DNA from: Streptomyces noursei
GTDB taxonomy: Bacteria; Actinomycetota; Actinomycetes; Streptomycetales; Streptomycetaceae
Direction: 5' to 3'
Assembly: GCF_001646665.1 (NCBI RefSeq)
Contig: NZ_LWBU01000373.1
Coordinates: forward strand, 62,334-126,333
Length of the DNA stretch: 64,000 bases
The position numbers and the translations under genes are program-made. Below the pieces are notes generated by a model. It was given only the letters and a program-made list of their open reading frames with translations. It was not told the origin of the DNA and did not search any database. This document shows positions 50,233 to 58,332 of this stretch, piece by piece; position 1 is the stretch's first letter, and each line of letters starts with the position of its first letter.

Positions 50233-50504
50233 CCGCGCAGCGCCGCAAGGTGGAACTCGACCCCGACACCGTCGAACGCGACCTCGCCCGGCTCGTCCTC
50301 ACCGTCGTGGAACTGCTGCGGCAGCTGATGGAGCGGCAGGCCCTGCGGCGGGTCGAGGGCGGCGACCTCACCGAGGAGCAGGAGGAGCGCATCGGCATGA
50401 CGCTGATGCTGCTGGAGGACCGCATGGACCTCCTGCGCACCCGGTTCGGCCTCGAGCCGGAGGACCTCAACCTCGACCTCGGGCCGCTCGGGCCCCTCCT
50501 CTGA
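50229..50504 (+). CDS. gvpK: Gas vesicle protein GvpK (cluster 2)
   Basis: A 91-residue GvpK: KVELDPDTVERDLARLVLTVVELLRQLMERQALRRVEGGDLTEEQEERIG and the ending EDLNLDLGPLGPLL. It consists of the conserved domain only, unlike the 145-residue cluster 1 copy with its Asp/Arg-repeat N terminus. GTG in a GTGA overlap with gvpS. Last gene of cluster 2. Confidence 0.93.
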   Translation: MTAQRRKVELDPDTVERDLARLVLTVVELLRQLMERQALRRVEGGDLTEEQEERIGMTLMLLEDRMDLLRTRFGLEPEDLNLDLGPLGPLL

Positions 50505-50650
50505 GACCGCGCCGCCCACCCGTACGACCGGGCGAACTTCGTGCGCGTCGCCCCCTCGCCGACGGGCCCGCGCGGCCGGATCAGCAGATCATCACCCTCG
50601 TGGTCGCAGTCCGCGCCGCACGGCCCCGGCGATGAGGGAAAGGCTCCGAC

Positions 50651-51400
50651 ATGCCCGTCGTCAACAGAGCAGGACGCCATGTGCTCACCGGCGCGCTGTG
50701 CGCCGGACTGCTGCTCACGGCGTGTTCCGCCCCCCGCACGGCCACCGGCCCCGCGAAGGAGCCGTCCTCTGCGTCCCCCGTCCAGGGAGCGCCCCGGCCG
50801 GCCCCGCCCGCCCAGATCCCCGGCCTCGGCCCCGCCACCCGTTCGAGCATCCCGGCCAGCAGCACCCAGGCCCTCGTCGTCAAGGGCGACGGACCGCACT
50901 CCCACCAGTCGACGGCCGTGCTCTTCGAGCGCGACCCGGCGGCCGGATGGAAGGCCGTCAGCCAGCCGTGGCCCGCGCACAACGCGCTGCGCGGCTGGAC
51001 GGCCCACCACCGCGCCGGCGACCTGCGCTCACCCATCGGGGTGTTCCCCCTGGGCGACGCCGGGGGGCGGCTGCCCGACCCGGGAACCCGGCTGCCCTAC
51101 GACCAGAGCGAGGAGTTCAACATGTCCGGGACGGGGTTCCTCGGCGAACCGCTGGAGGGCTCCTTCGACCACGTGGTGGCCATCGACTACAACCGCCTGC
51201 CGGGCACGTCCCCGCTGAACAAGGTCCGCCCGCTCGGCGCGGCCAAGGGGGGCGGCGTGTGGATCCACGTCGACCACGGCGGCCCCACCCGGGCCTGCGT
51301 CTCGCTCCAGCGGGACGACATGCGGCAACTGCTGCTCGCCCTCGACCCGGCGAAGCACCCGGTCATCGTGATGGGCGACGCCGGGACGCTCGGCAGGTGA
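50651..51400 (+). CDS. Lipoprotein with L,D-transpeptidase (YkuD-like) catalytic region
   Basis: A 249-residue exported lipoprotein: lipobox LTAC with acylated Cys25 after a hydrophobic signal, a Pro/Ala-rich linker (about 27-60), then a domain with GWTAHHRAGDLRSPIGVFPLG and HVDHGGPTRACVSLQRDDMRQLL. The latter resembles the His...Cys active site of YkuD-family L,D-transpeptidases (Cys at ACVSL), although the canonical HGC is ACV. It would cross-link or tailor peptidoglycan outside the membrane. AGGGAAAGG lies 7-15 bases before the ATG. Confidence 0.8.
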   Translation: MPVVNRAGRHVLTGALCAGLLLTACSAPRTATGPAKEPSSASPVQGAPRPAPPAQIPGLGPATRSSIPASSTQALVVKGDGPHSHQSTAVLFERDPAAGWKAVSQPWPAHNALRGWTAHHRAGDLRSPIGVFPLGDAGGRLPDPGTRLPYDQSEEFNMSGTGFLGEPLEGSFDHVVAIDYNRLPGTSPLNKVRPLGAAKGGGVWIHVDHGGPTRACVSLQRDDMRQLLLALDPAKHPVIVMGDAGTLGR

Positions 51401-51401
51401 C

Positions 51402-51435
51402 ACCGCCGGCCGGCCGGACACCGCCGGCCGGCGGT
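51402..51435. terminator. Bidirectional hairpin between converging genes
   Basis: ACCGCCGGCCGG and its exact complement CCGGCCGGCGGT are separated by 10 bases, directly between the lipoprotein and phosphatase/kinase stop codons. Confidence 0.7.
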
Positions 51436-52943
51436 CAGGGAGCGGCGGCCGGGCGGTAGACCGTCAGCGCCTCGTCCCGCTTGTCGATGAACAGCTCCGG
51501 CGGCGCGTCCGTCACCTCGCCGTCGTACGCCAGCGGCGTCCCCGGCGCCAGACCCGACACCCGCACCCGCCGCAGCTTCCCGGCGGCGTGCACCGGCGAC
51601 CGGCTGAGCGGCCCGGCGAACGCGGCGGCCAGCAGGCGCAGCCCCGGCAGCCGGCCGGCGTGCACCACCCGCACGTCCAGCATGCCGTCCGCCAGGTCGT
51701 GCCGTCGCCCCGGTGTGGGCCCCATGCGCCGGTAGACGCAGTTCCCGGCGAACAGCAGCCACAGCGGCCGCCGCCGCCCGTGCACCACCGCCTCCAGCGG
51801 GTGCTCACCGCGCAGCACCCGCAGCGAGGCGAGCACACCGGCGGGCCAGCCGCCGATCCGCGGCGACCAGTGCTCCCGCAGCCGGACCAGCTCGGGGTAG
51901 ACGCCCAGGCTGAAGGTGTTCACGAAGTACCCGTGCGCCGCGCCGTCCGGCCCGGGCGTGAACCGGCCCAGGTCGACGCGGACCGCGTCACCCGCGGCCA
52001 GCGCGCGGGCGGTGTCCTGCACCGACTCGATGCCCAGGTCGTACGCGAAGTGGTTGAGCGTGCCGCCCGGGAACACGGCGAGGGGCAGGCCGTACCGCGC
52101 GGCCACCGCCGCGGCCCGGTTGACCGTGCCGTCACCGCCCAGGACGCCCAGTGCCCGGCACCGCCCGGAGGCGGCCGCCTCCTCCAGCGCCCGCGGTATC
52201 CCGTCCGGGTCGCACTCCAGCACCTCCGCGTCCGGCAGCGCGTCCCGCACCAGCGCGGTGGTGTCCCCGGTGCCGGAGGCCCGGTTGGCGACCACCACCA
52301 GCTCGGCACCGCCGGGCAGCGCGGGCGCGTCGGTGTGCGGACGGCCCGGGGCGGGCAACTGCGACCGGGTGGGCACGACACCCCGTACGGCGAAGGCGGC
52401 GCCGACGCCGAGCGCGGCGCCCGCCAGCACGTCACCCGGATAGTGCACGCCCGTGTACACGCGGGACAGCGCCACGGCCGCGGCGACCGGGGCCACGGCC
52501 GCGCCCCAGCCCCGGGACTCCATCAGGACGCCCGTGGCGAAGGCGGCGGCCGAGGCCGAGTGGCCCGACGGGAACGACGTGGTGAACGGCTGCTTCTTCA
52601 GCTGCCGCACCACCGGCACGGCGTCGAGCACCGGCCGGGCGCGCCGCACGGACCGCTTGCCGACCGTGTTGATGACCGCCGACGCCACGGCCAGGGACGC
52701 CACGCCCCGGATCGCGGCGCGGCGCGAGCGGTTGTCCCGCCCGAGGACGGCCATGCCGGCCGCCGTGCCGAACCACAGCAGCCCGTGGTTCGCCCCCCGG
52801 CTGAGCCGGGGCAGGACCCGGTCGCCGCCCGGCCAGTGCCGGGTGGCGACGCGGTGGAAGACCTCGCGGTCCCAGGCGCTGAGCCGGGCGGTCACCCGGT
52901 CGCGTACGGTCTCGGCCGGCTGCGCGCCGGAGGAAGAGAACAT
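51435..52943 (-). CDS. PAP2 phosphatase fused to diacylglycerol kinase domain
   Basis: A 502-residue two-domain lipid enzyme. The N-terminal PAP2 domain (about 20-205) has all three motifs: KRSVRRARP, SFPSGHSAS and SRVYTGVHYPGD, with membrane segments. The C-terminal domain (about 215-500) is a DAGK/YegS-like lipid kinase with LGVLGGDGTVN and FPGGTLNHFA motifs. Fusing a phosphatidate-type phosphatase with a diacylglycerol kinase suggests turnover of a lipid pair. The ATG (MFSSSG) is only 9 bases after a GGGTAC -10-like box, so a leaderless transcript is possible. Confidence 0.87.
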   Translation of the reverse strand: MFSSSGAQPAETVRDRVTARLSAWDREVFHRVATRHWPGGDRVLPRLSRGANHGLLWFGTAAGMAVLGRDNRSRRAAIRGVASLAVASAVINTVGKRSVRRARPVLDAVPVVRQLKKQPFTTSFPSGHSASAAAFATGVLMESRGWGAAVAPVAAAVALSRVYTGVHYPGDVLAGAALGVGAAFAVRGVVPTRSQLPAPGRPHTDAPALPGGAELVVVANRASGTGDTTALVRDALPDAEVLECDPDGIPRALEEAAASGRCRALGVLGGDGTVNRAAAVAARYGLPLAVFPGGTLNHFAYDLGIESVQDTARALAAGDAVRVDLGRFTPGPDGAAHGYFVNTFSLGVYPELVRLREHWSPRIGGWPAGVLASLRVLRGEHPLEAVVHGRRRPLWLLFAGNCVYRRMGPTPGRRHDLADGMLDVRVVHAGRLPGLRLLAAAFAGPLSRSPVHAAGKLRRVRVSGLAPGTPLAYDGEVTDAPPELFIDKRDEALTVYRPAAAP

Positions 52944-53056
52944 GCCCGGCGCGTACCCCTCCGGCCACCCGCCCACGCCTCGCACCGGCGTCCCGGCCCC
53001 CGCCGCGGCCCGCCGCGACGGTCGCGGGGCCGGGGCGCGCCGGGGCCGCCCGCCGG

Positions 53057-54217
53057 TCAGGCCGGCTCCGCCGCGCGCTCGCGCTCCTTGTCGGCGTACG
53101 GCCAGCGCAGCAGCGCGCCCAGGCCGCCGACCGGCAGGTCGGCCTCGTCCTCGGGCCGGACCCGCAGCACCTCGGCGCCGGTCATGACCGCCGAACGGAG
53201 CAGCGCGTCGTCGGCACGGGCGGGCAGCGGTTCACGCTCGCCCAGGTAGTGCGTGTCGCTGCGGCGCACCGCGATCTGGTCCGGCTCGGCACCCACCCAC
53301 ACCTCGCGGTGCGCGTCGGGGCCCTCGGGGCGGATGAGCAGTTCCTCGATCCGGTGCTCGCGGGCCGCCTCCACGAGCGCGGGCACGCCCTCGGCGGCGG
53401 ACGGCGGCGCGCCGGCGGGGGAGCGGGCGGCGCGGAACCGGTCCAGCTCCCGCTCGGCCAGCCGCCGCAGGTGGTCCTGACGGGCGGCCTCCACGTCCTC
53501 GTCGAGCAGCCGGACACCGGAACCGGGCGCGCGGCCGCCGTGCTCGCTCTCCACGGCCAGCGGGCGGACCTCCGCGGGCAGCCGCTCGTGCACCGAGTGC
53601 CGCTCGCGGACGTCACCGGCGAGCACGATCACGTCCGCGCCGGTCTCCTCCTCGCACTCGGCGAGGGCCTGCGCGATCCGTTCCGCGTTCTCCTCCCAGG
53701 TGTTCTCCACGCTCAGCTGGAAGTGCCGCTCCGACCAGTCGGCCGAACCGGTGCGGTGCACGGGCCAGTCGCGTCCCTCCACGTGCCCGGCCGGAGTGCC
53801 GCCCAGGGGGCTGCGCAGCTCCAGGTCGGCGCCGGTGCGGTCGATGTACGCGACCAGGCAGACCGGTTCCTGGGCGGCGAGGTCCAGCAGCGGGGCCAGC
53901 CGGGGCAGCGCGGCCCAGGTCACGTCGGCGGGGGCCAGGGGGCGGCGGGTCAGCGGCGGGTCGAGGACGACCTCGCCGTGCGCCGCGAACACCGCGCGCC
54001 CGGCCTCGCCCGCCGGCCGCGGCCAGGCGGTCAGCGCGTCGTGCACGGCCCGCTCGGTGGCGGGATCGCAGCCCTGGGCGGCCAGGGTGCGGCAGGCGTC
54101 CCTGGCCTGGAGCTCCAGCCGTTCCCGCGCGGACTCGTCGACCCGTGACGTGTCCAGATAGACACTGGCCCACGGTGCCGGGCGGTCGAAGAGGCTGGTC
54201 AGAAAGGCGAGTTGCAT
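53057..54217 (-). CDS. baeRF family 2 / Vms1-like protein (Rv2629-like)
   Basis: A 386-residue protein of the bacterial archaeo-eukaryotic release-factor-like family 2: start LAFLTSLFDRPAPWASVYLDTSRVDE, PVCLVAYIDRTGADLELRSPLGG in the middle and a C-terminal region with LVEAAREHRIEELLIRPEGPDAHREVW and SDTHYLGEREPLPARADDALLRSAVMTGAEVLRV. Proteins of this type relate to eRF1 and Vms1 and may rescue stalled ribosomes or hibernating ones; the mycobacterial homologue Rv2629 is known as a dormancy-regulon gene. GGGAGGG is 5 bases before the ATG. SigB-like promoter upstream. Confidence 0.82.
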   Translation of the reverse strand: MQLAFLTSLFDRPAPWASVYLDTSRVDESARERLELQARDACRTLAAQGCDPATERAVHDALTAWPRPAGEAGRAVFAAHGEVVLDPPLTRRPLAPADVTWAALPRLAPLLDLAAQEPVCLVAYIDRTGADLELRSPLGGTPAGHVEGRDWPVHRTGSADWSERHFQLSVENTWEENAERIAQALAECEEETGADVIVLAGDVRERHSVHERLPAEVRPLAVESEHGGRAPGSGVRLLDEDVEAARQDHLRRLAERELDRFRAARSPAGAPPSAAEGVPALVEAAREHRIEELLIRPEGPDAHREVWVGAEPDQIAVRRSDTHYLGEREPLPARADDALLRSAVMTGAEVLRVRPEDEADLPVGGLGALLRWPYADKERERAAEPA

Positions 54218-54255
54218 GGCTCCCTCCCGGAGGCCGGAATCAGGGCCCGGGACGG

Positions 54256-54280
54256 GTACCCGAGGCCCCGTGGGCCACAC
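54256..54280 (-). promoter_or_regulatory. SigB-type promoter candidate of the baeRF gene
   Basis: On the minus strand GTGTG, 14 bp, GGGTAC fits the GNNTN/GGGTAC pattern. It is about 39 bp upstream of the start. The -35 match is loose. Confidence 0.35.
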
Positions 54281-54361
54281 AGGTCACTCGCGTGGCGCCC
54301 GCGCCGGGAGCCGGGAAGAGTGGACCGGGTGACAGCAGCGGATCGACGGAGGTGACCCGAG

Positions 54362-54949
54362 GTGCCGAACCCCCATGTGCCCAGCACGCTCCTCGCCCGG
54401 CACGGCGAGGCGCTCGACCTGTTCGGCGCGCGGGTGCACGCCGTCCGTGCGGACCAGTGGGACGCCCCGACGCCCTGCACCGACTGGTCGGTCCGTGACC
54501 TGGTCAACCACCTCACCGCCGAGCAGTTGTGGGTGGCGCCGCTGGTGCGCGAGCGGAAGACCCTCGACCGGATCGGTGACGCCTTCGAGGGCGACGTGCT
54601 CGGTGACGACCCGGTCGGGGCGTGGGACCGGGCCGCCGCGGAGTCCCGCGACGCCTTCCTGGAGAAGGGCGCCCTGGACCGTACCGTGCACCTCTCGTCC
54701 GGGCCGACCCAGGCCACCGCCTACTGTTCGCAGATGGTCTCCGACCTGGTGGTGCACGCCTGGGACCTGTCCCGGGCGATCGGCGCGGACGAACGGCTGC
54801 CGGAGGACCTGGTCGACTTCACGGTGCGGGAGGTGTCCCCGTACGCCGACAGCCTCGCCGGGAGCGGCCTGTTCGCCCCGCGGGTCACACCCCCGCCGGA
54901 CGCCGACGAGCAGACGAAGCTGCTGGCGATGGTCGGGCGCCGGGCGTGA
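54362..54949 (+). CDS. TIGR03086-type mycothiol-dependent isomerase-like (DinB fold) protein
   Basis: A 195-residue DinB-fold protein of the TIGR03086/mycothiol maleylpyruvate isomerase N-domain type: DQWDAPTPCTDWSVRDLVNHLTAEQLW carries the metal-ligand His, and ATAYCSQMVSDLVVHAWDLSRAIGAD the others. Family members act on electrophiles with mycothiol, the actinobacterial thiol. The GTG start has GAGG immediately upstream. A 20-bp tandem duplication covers the stop codon region. Confidence 0.85.
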   Translation: MPNPHVPSTLLARHGEALDLFGARVHAVRADQWDAPTPCTDWSVRDLVNHLTAEQLWVAPLVRERKTLDRIGDAFEGDVLGDDPVGAWDRAAAESRDAFLEKGALDRTVHLSSGPTQATAYCSQMVSDLVVHAWDLSRAIGADERLPEDLVDFTVREVSPYADSLAGSGLFAPRVTPPPDADEQTKLLAMVGRRA

Positions 54950-54983
54950 CCCGGCGGGGCTCCGCGTGACCCGGCGGGACTCC
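54944..54983. repeat. Two 20-bp tandem repeats over a stop codon
   Basis: GCGTGACCCGGCGGGGCTCC is followed directly by a copy differing at one base. The first copy contains the TGA of the mycothiol-isomerase-like gene. Confidence 0.85.
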
Positions 54984-55046
54984 GCCCGAACACGACGAGG
55001 CTCCTCGTCCGCCGCGCGGGACGAGGAGCCGTTCGGGGTTCGGGCG
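54983..55046. terminator. Long bidirectional hairpin between converging genes
   Basis: GGCTCCTCGTCC pairs with GGACGAGGAGCC (8-base loop), and an outer pair CGCCCGAAC/GTTCGGGCG extends the stem. It is the strongest terminator-like structure in this part of the window. Confidence 0.8.
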
Positions 55047-55056
55047 TCCTGACCGG

Positions 55057-55602
55057 TCAGCCGCCCGAAGCCTTGGCGAACTCCGCCGTGAACGCCTCGC
55101 AGAACGCCTTGAGGTCGTCCGGCTTGCGACTGGTGATCAGGGTGCTGGGCCGGGCCCCGCACACCTTCACCTGCTCGTCCACCCACTCGCCGCCGGCGTT
55201 GCGGATGTCGGTCCGCAGGCTCGGCCACGAGGTGAGCGTACGGCCGCGCAGCACGTCGGCCTCCACCAGCGTCCACGGACCGTGACAGATCGCCGCGACC
55301 GGCTTGCCCGCCTCGAAGAAGTCCCGTACGAACGCGACGGCCTTCTCGTCCATGCGCAGGAAGTCCGGGTTGGCGACACCGCCGGGCAGCACCAGGCCGC
55401 CGTAGTCGCCGGCCGAGGTGTCGGCCACGGTCCGGTCGACGGGGAAGGTGTCCGCCTTGTCGAGGTGGTTGAGCGCCTGGATCTCACCCGGCTCGGTCGA
55501 GACGAGCACCGGGGTGTCACCGGCGTCCTTCACCGCCTGCCACGGGTCGGTGAGCTCTACCTGTTCGACGCCTTCGGGCGCCACGAGAAACGCGATCTGC
55601 AC
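55057..55602 (-). CDS. DJ-1/PfpI-family protein
   Basis: A 181-residue type-1 glutamine amidotransferase-like protein. Start VQIAFLVAPEGVEQVELTDP, YGGLVLPGGVANPDFLRMD, nucleophile Cys in VAAICHGPWTLVEADVLRGR and SWPSLRTDIRNAGGEWVDE. PfpI-family proteins act as deglycases or chaperone-like stress proteins. The GTG has AAAGGAACC upstream, giving a usual spacing. Converges with the mycothiol-isomerase-like gene across a strong terminator. Confidence 0.88.
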   Translation of the reverse strand: MQIAFLVAPEGVEQVELTDPWQAVKDAGDTPVLVSTEPGEIQALNHLDKADTFPVDRTVADTSAGDYGGLVLPGGVANPDFLRMDEKAVAFVRDFFEAGKPVAAICHGPWTLVEADVLRGRTLTSWPSLRTDIRNAGGEWVDEQVKVCGARPSTLITSRKPDDLKAFCEAFTAEFAKASGG

Positions 55603-55680
55603 AGTGGTTCCTTTCTGGCTGTCCTATGGGCCGCGTCCTGCGGGAACACGCGGTGGGCCGTGCGGTCGGGCCGGGCCGGC

Positions 55681-55725
55681 CGCTCACGGCGGGCCGCACC
55701 GGTGGCGGCCGTCCCGCCGTGAGCG
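55681..55725 (-). terminator. Hairpin after the DUF2795 gene
   Basis: CGCTCACGGCGGG and CCCGCCGTGAGCG form a perfect 13-bp stem 85 bp downstream of the DUF2795 stop, before the DJ-1 gene. Confidence 0.65.
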
Positions 55726-55809
55726 ACCGCCTCCCGCTGTCCGTCCCCGTCCGTCGTCCCCTTCGTCCGATGCGCCCGGAGTACCCGGACCCGGTCCCTT
55801 CATGCCGCT

Positions 55810-56184
55810 CTACGCCGGATGCGGCGGCCGCTCCAGTGCCACCGCCACGTCCTGCACGCTGCGGTAGGTGTGATCGCCGGGCAGCTCCGCCACCCGCTCC
55901 ACGAGCGGGTCGGGCGCGTGCCGTTCCCGCAGCATCCGCAACAGGTCGCCGCGGTGCGCGGGGAACGGCGTACGGGCCAGATGCCGCCCCAGTTCCAGGC
56001 GCAGCGCCTCGAACGGGTCGGTGTGGGCCCGGGGCGGTGCCAGTTCCGGGTCGTCCTCGGCAACCGGCTCCGGGTCGTGCCACTCCTCGGTCCTCGTCGG
56101 GTGCCCGGACCTGAGCAGCCCCTTGAGCTGGTGCTTCATCTCGTCGTCCTGGCGGCGGCTGAGCCGGTCGCTGCCTCGCTGCAT
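55810..56184 (-). CDS. DUF2795-family small protein
   Basis: A 124-residue protein: an N-terminal basic segment (QRGSDRLSRRQDDEMKHQLKGLLRSGHPTRTEEWHDPEP), an acidic linker (AEDDPELAPP) and a DUF2795 domain at about 60-120 (LGRHLARTPFPAHRGDLLRMLRERHAPDPLVERVAEL, then YRSVQDVAVAL). The domain recurs in Streptomyces stress loci; no function is known. GGAGGG is 5 bases before the ATG. A textbook SigB-type promoter sits 40 bp upstream. Confidence 0.82.
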   Translation of the reverse strand: MQRGSDRLSRRQDDEMKHQLKGLLRSGHPTRTEEWHDPEPVAEDDPELAPPRAHTDPFEALRLELGRHLARTPFPAHRGDLLRMLRERHAPDPLVERVAELPGDHTYRSVQDVAVALERPPHPA

Positions 56185-56223
56185 GGCGCCCTCCACGATC
56201 TTGCGGGTGCGGTCGCCGGGCGG

Positions 56224-56247
56224 GTACCCGGAGGGGCCGGGGCAAAC
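56224..56247 (-). promoter_or_regulatory. SigB-type promoter of the DUF2795 gene
   Basis: On the minus strand GTTT, 14 bp, GGGTAC: both boxes match the SigB consensus and the -10 lies 40 bp before the ATG. The best candidate of its kind in the window. Confidence 0.6.
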
Positions 56248-56319
56248 CCGGGTTTGGGGACCGGAGGAGCGGGGGACTCGCGGCGGCGGCCCGAGCGGCC
56301 AGGGGTGACAGGGGAAGAG

Positions 56320-56353
56320 GTCCCGGGCGCGGACGGCGGTACGCGCCCGGGAC
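56320..56353 (-). terminator. Hairpin after the TPP enzyme gene
   Basis: GTCCCGGGCGCG and CGCGCCCGGGAC form a perfect 12-bp stem about 60 bp downstream of the TPP enzyme stop. Confidence 0.7.
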
Positions 56354-56411
56354 CCGTCCGCGTTCCGCGGCGCCGGAACCGCCTGCGGCCGGCGGCTTCG
56401 GCGCCGGCGCC

Positions 56412-58202
56412 TCATGACCTCCGGCCCGGCAGGAACTCCTGCACCTTCGCCTTCAGCCCCTGCTTCACGACGGAGGCACGCGCGGCGTCGCCCTTGGCGA
56501 GTGCCGCGACGGTCGACTCCAGCTGCTGCCAGGTCGCGTGCGGCGGGATCGGCGGTACGGACGGGTCGGTGACGAACTCGACGACCGCCGGCCCGTCCGC
56601 CGCCAGCGCCATGCGCCAGGCGCTCTCCACCTCGTCCGGCTTCTCCACCCGCAGACCGGTCAGCCCGATGGACTCGGCGAACAGCGCGTACGGCACGTCC
56701 GGCAGCTCCTGGGACGGCAGGAACGACGGGGCGTCGCCCATGGCGCGCAGCTCCCAGGTCACCTGGTTGAGGTCCCGGTTGTTCCAGACGCCGATGACCA
56801 GCCGCGGATCCTCCCACTGGTGCCGGTACTTGGCGGCTGTGATCAGCTCGGCCAGCCCGTTCATCTGCATCGCGCCGTCCCCGGCCAGGGCCACCACCGG
56901 CCGGTCGGGGTGCGCGAACTTGGCGCCGATCGCGTACGGCACGGCGCATCCCATCGTCGCCAGCGTCCCGGACAGCGAGCCACGCATGTCGCCGCGCATC
57001 GTGATGTGCCGGGCGTACCAGTTGGCGACGGACCCGGAGTCGGCGGTCACCACGGCCCGGTCCGGCAGCAGCGGCGACAGGGCCCGTGCCACGTGCTCCG
57101 GGTTCAGCGGGTCGGCCGACACGCCCGCCCGCCGGTCCATGACCTCCTCCCAGCGCCGCACCGACTTCTCGATCTGCTCCCGCCAGCCGCGCCGCCGGTT
57201 GCGCCGCAGCAGCGGGATCAGCCGGCGCAGCGTGGCGCGGGAGTCGCCGATCAGGTTCACCTCGTACGGGTAGCGCATGCCCGCCATGTGCGGGTCGAGG
57301 TCGATCTGCACCGCCCTCGCCTGCCCGTACTCGGGGAGGAACTGGCTGTAGGGGAAGCTGGAACCGATCGTGAGCAGGGTGTCGCAGCCCTGCATCAGCT
57401 CCCAGGACGGGCGGGTGCCCAGCAGCCCGATGGAGCCGGTGACGTACGGCAGTTCGTCGGACAGGGCGTCCTTGCCGAGCAGCGCCTTGGCCACGCCGGC
57501 CCCCAGCAGTTCGGCGACCTCCTCGACCTCCGCGCGGGCGCCCGCCGCGCCCTGGCCGATGAGGACGGCCGGTTTCTCGCCGGAGTTGAGCACCTCGGCG
57601 GCCCGTTCCAGCGCGTCGCCGGAGGGCACCGCCGTCCAGGCGCTCCGGTCGAGGCTGGAGGGCACCATCTTGAACTCGTGGGTGGGCGGGGTGTACTCCA
57701 GCTCCTGCACGTCCCCCGGCACGATCACCACGGTCGGGCAGCGGCGCGCGTACGCCGTGCGGATCGCCCGGTCCAGGACGTTGGGGAGCTGTTCGGGGAC
57801 GTTCACCGTGGCGATGAAGTCGGAGGCGACGTCCTTGAAGAGCGAGTGGAGGTCCACCTCCTGCTGGTACGAACCGCCCATGGCGCTGCGGTGCGTCTGC
57901 CCCACGATCGCCACCACCGGCACGTGGTCGAGCTTCGCGTCGTACAGGCCGTTCAGCAGGTGGATCGCGCCCGGCCCCGAGGTCGCCACGCACACCCCGA
58001 GCCGGTGCGCGAACTTGGCGTAGCCGACCGCCTGGAGGGCGGCCATCTCCTCGTGGCGGGCCTGGATGAAGCGTGGCTGGTTCTCGGCGCGGCCCCAGGC
58101 GGCGATCAGCCCGTTGATCCCGTCACCCGGATAGCCGAACACGTACTCGACGTCCCAGTCGCGCAGCCGCGCGAGAATCCGATCGGCGACATCCATGCTC
58201 AT
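56412..58202 (-). CDS. PoxB-like thiamine diphosphate enzyme (pyruvate oxidase/dehydrogenase type)
   Basis: A 596-residue TPP enzyme with the three standard domains: PYR domain with VFGYPGDGINGLIAAWG and the activating Glu in QARHEEMAALQAVGYAKF, a middle domain (about 190-330), and a PP domain with GDGAMQMNGLAELITAAKY and WNNRDLNQVTWE. It resembles pyruvate oxidases/decarboxylases and acetolactate synthase-like enzymes; a C-terminal helix may contact the membrane as in PoxB. AGGAGG is 8 bases before the first of two in-frame ATGs. SigB-like and TTACTCGCC motifs precede it. Confidence 0.87.
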   Translation of the reverse strand: MSMDVADRILARLRDWDVEYVFGYPGDGINGLIAAWGRAENQPRFIQARHEEMAALQAVGYAKFAHRLGVCVATSGPGAIHLLNGLYDAKLDHVPVVAIVGQTHRSAMGGSYQQEVDLHSLFKDVASDFIATVNVPEQLPNVLDRAIRTAYARRCPTVVIVPGDVQELEYTPPTHEFKMVPSSLDRSAWTAVPSGDALERAAEVLNSGEKPAVLIGQGAAGARAEVEEVAELLGAGVAKALLGKDALSDELPYVTGSIGLLGTRPSWELMQGCDTLLTIGSSFPYSQFLPEYGQARAVQIDLDPHMAGMRYPYEVNLIGDSRATLRRLIPLLRRNRRRGWREQIEKSVRRWEEVMDRRAGVSADPLNPEHVARALSPLLPDRAVVTADSGSVANWYARHITMRGDMRGSLSGTLATMGCAVPYAIGAKFAHPDRPVVALAGDGAMQMNGLAELITAAKYRHQWEDPRLVIGVWNNRDLNQVTWELRAMGDAPSFLPSQELPDVPYALFAESIGLTGLRVEKPDEVESAWRMALAADGPAVVEFVTDPSVPPIPPHATWQQLESTVAALAKGDAARASVVKQGLKAKVQEFLPGRRS

Positions 58203-58232
58203 CTGCGGTCCTCCTGGCCTGGCACACGGTAG

Positions 58233-58246
58233 TTACTCGCCGGTAG
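58233..58246. promoter_or_regulatory. TTACTCGCC motif upstream of the TPP enzyme
   Basis: TTACTCGCCGGTAG shares its first nine bases with the reverse complement of the operator candidate at 8174-8188. It lies 31 bp upstream of the TPP gene, near the expected transcription start. Confidence 0.3.
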
Positions 58247-58277
58247 AAAATGGCGCGCCCCGGCGGCACGGGCCCGG

Positions 58278-58303
58278 GTACCGCGTCCCCGAGGAGCGGA
58301 AAC
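58278..58303 (-). promoter_or_regulatory. SigB-type promoter candidate of the TPP enzyme
   Basis: On the minus strand GTTT, 16 bp, CGGTAC. The first -10 base departs from consensus; the -10 lies 76 bp upstream of the ATG. Confidence 0.35.
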
Positions 58304-58332
58304 GCCGAAAGGCGGCCAGCATGGAATGAGGA

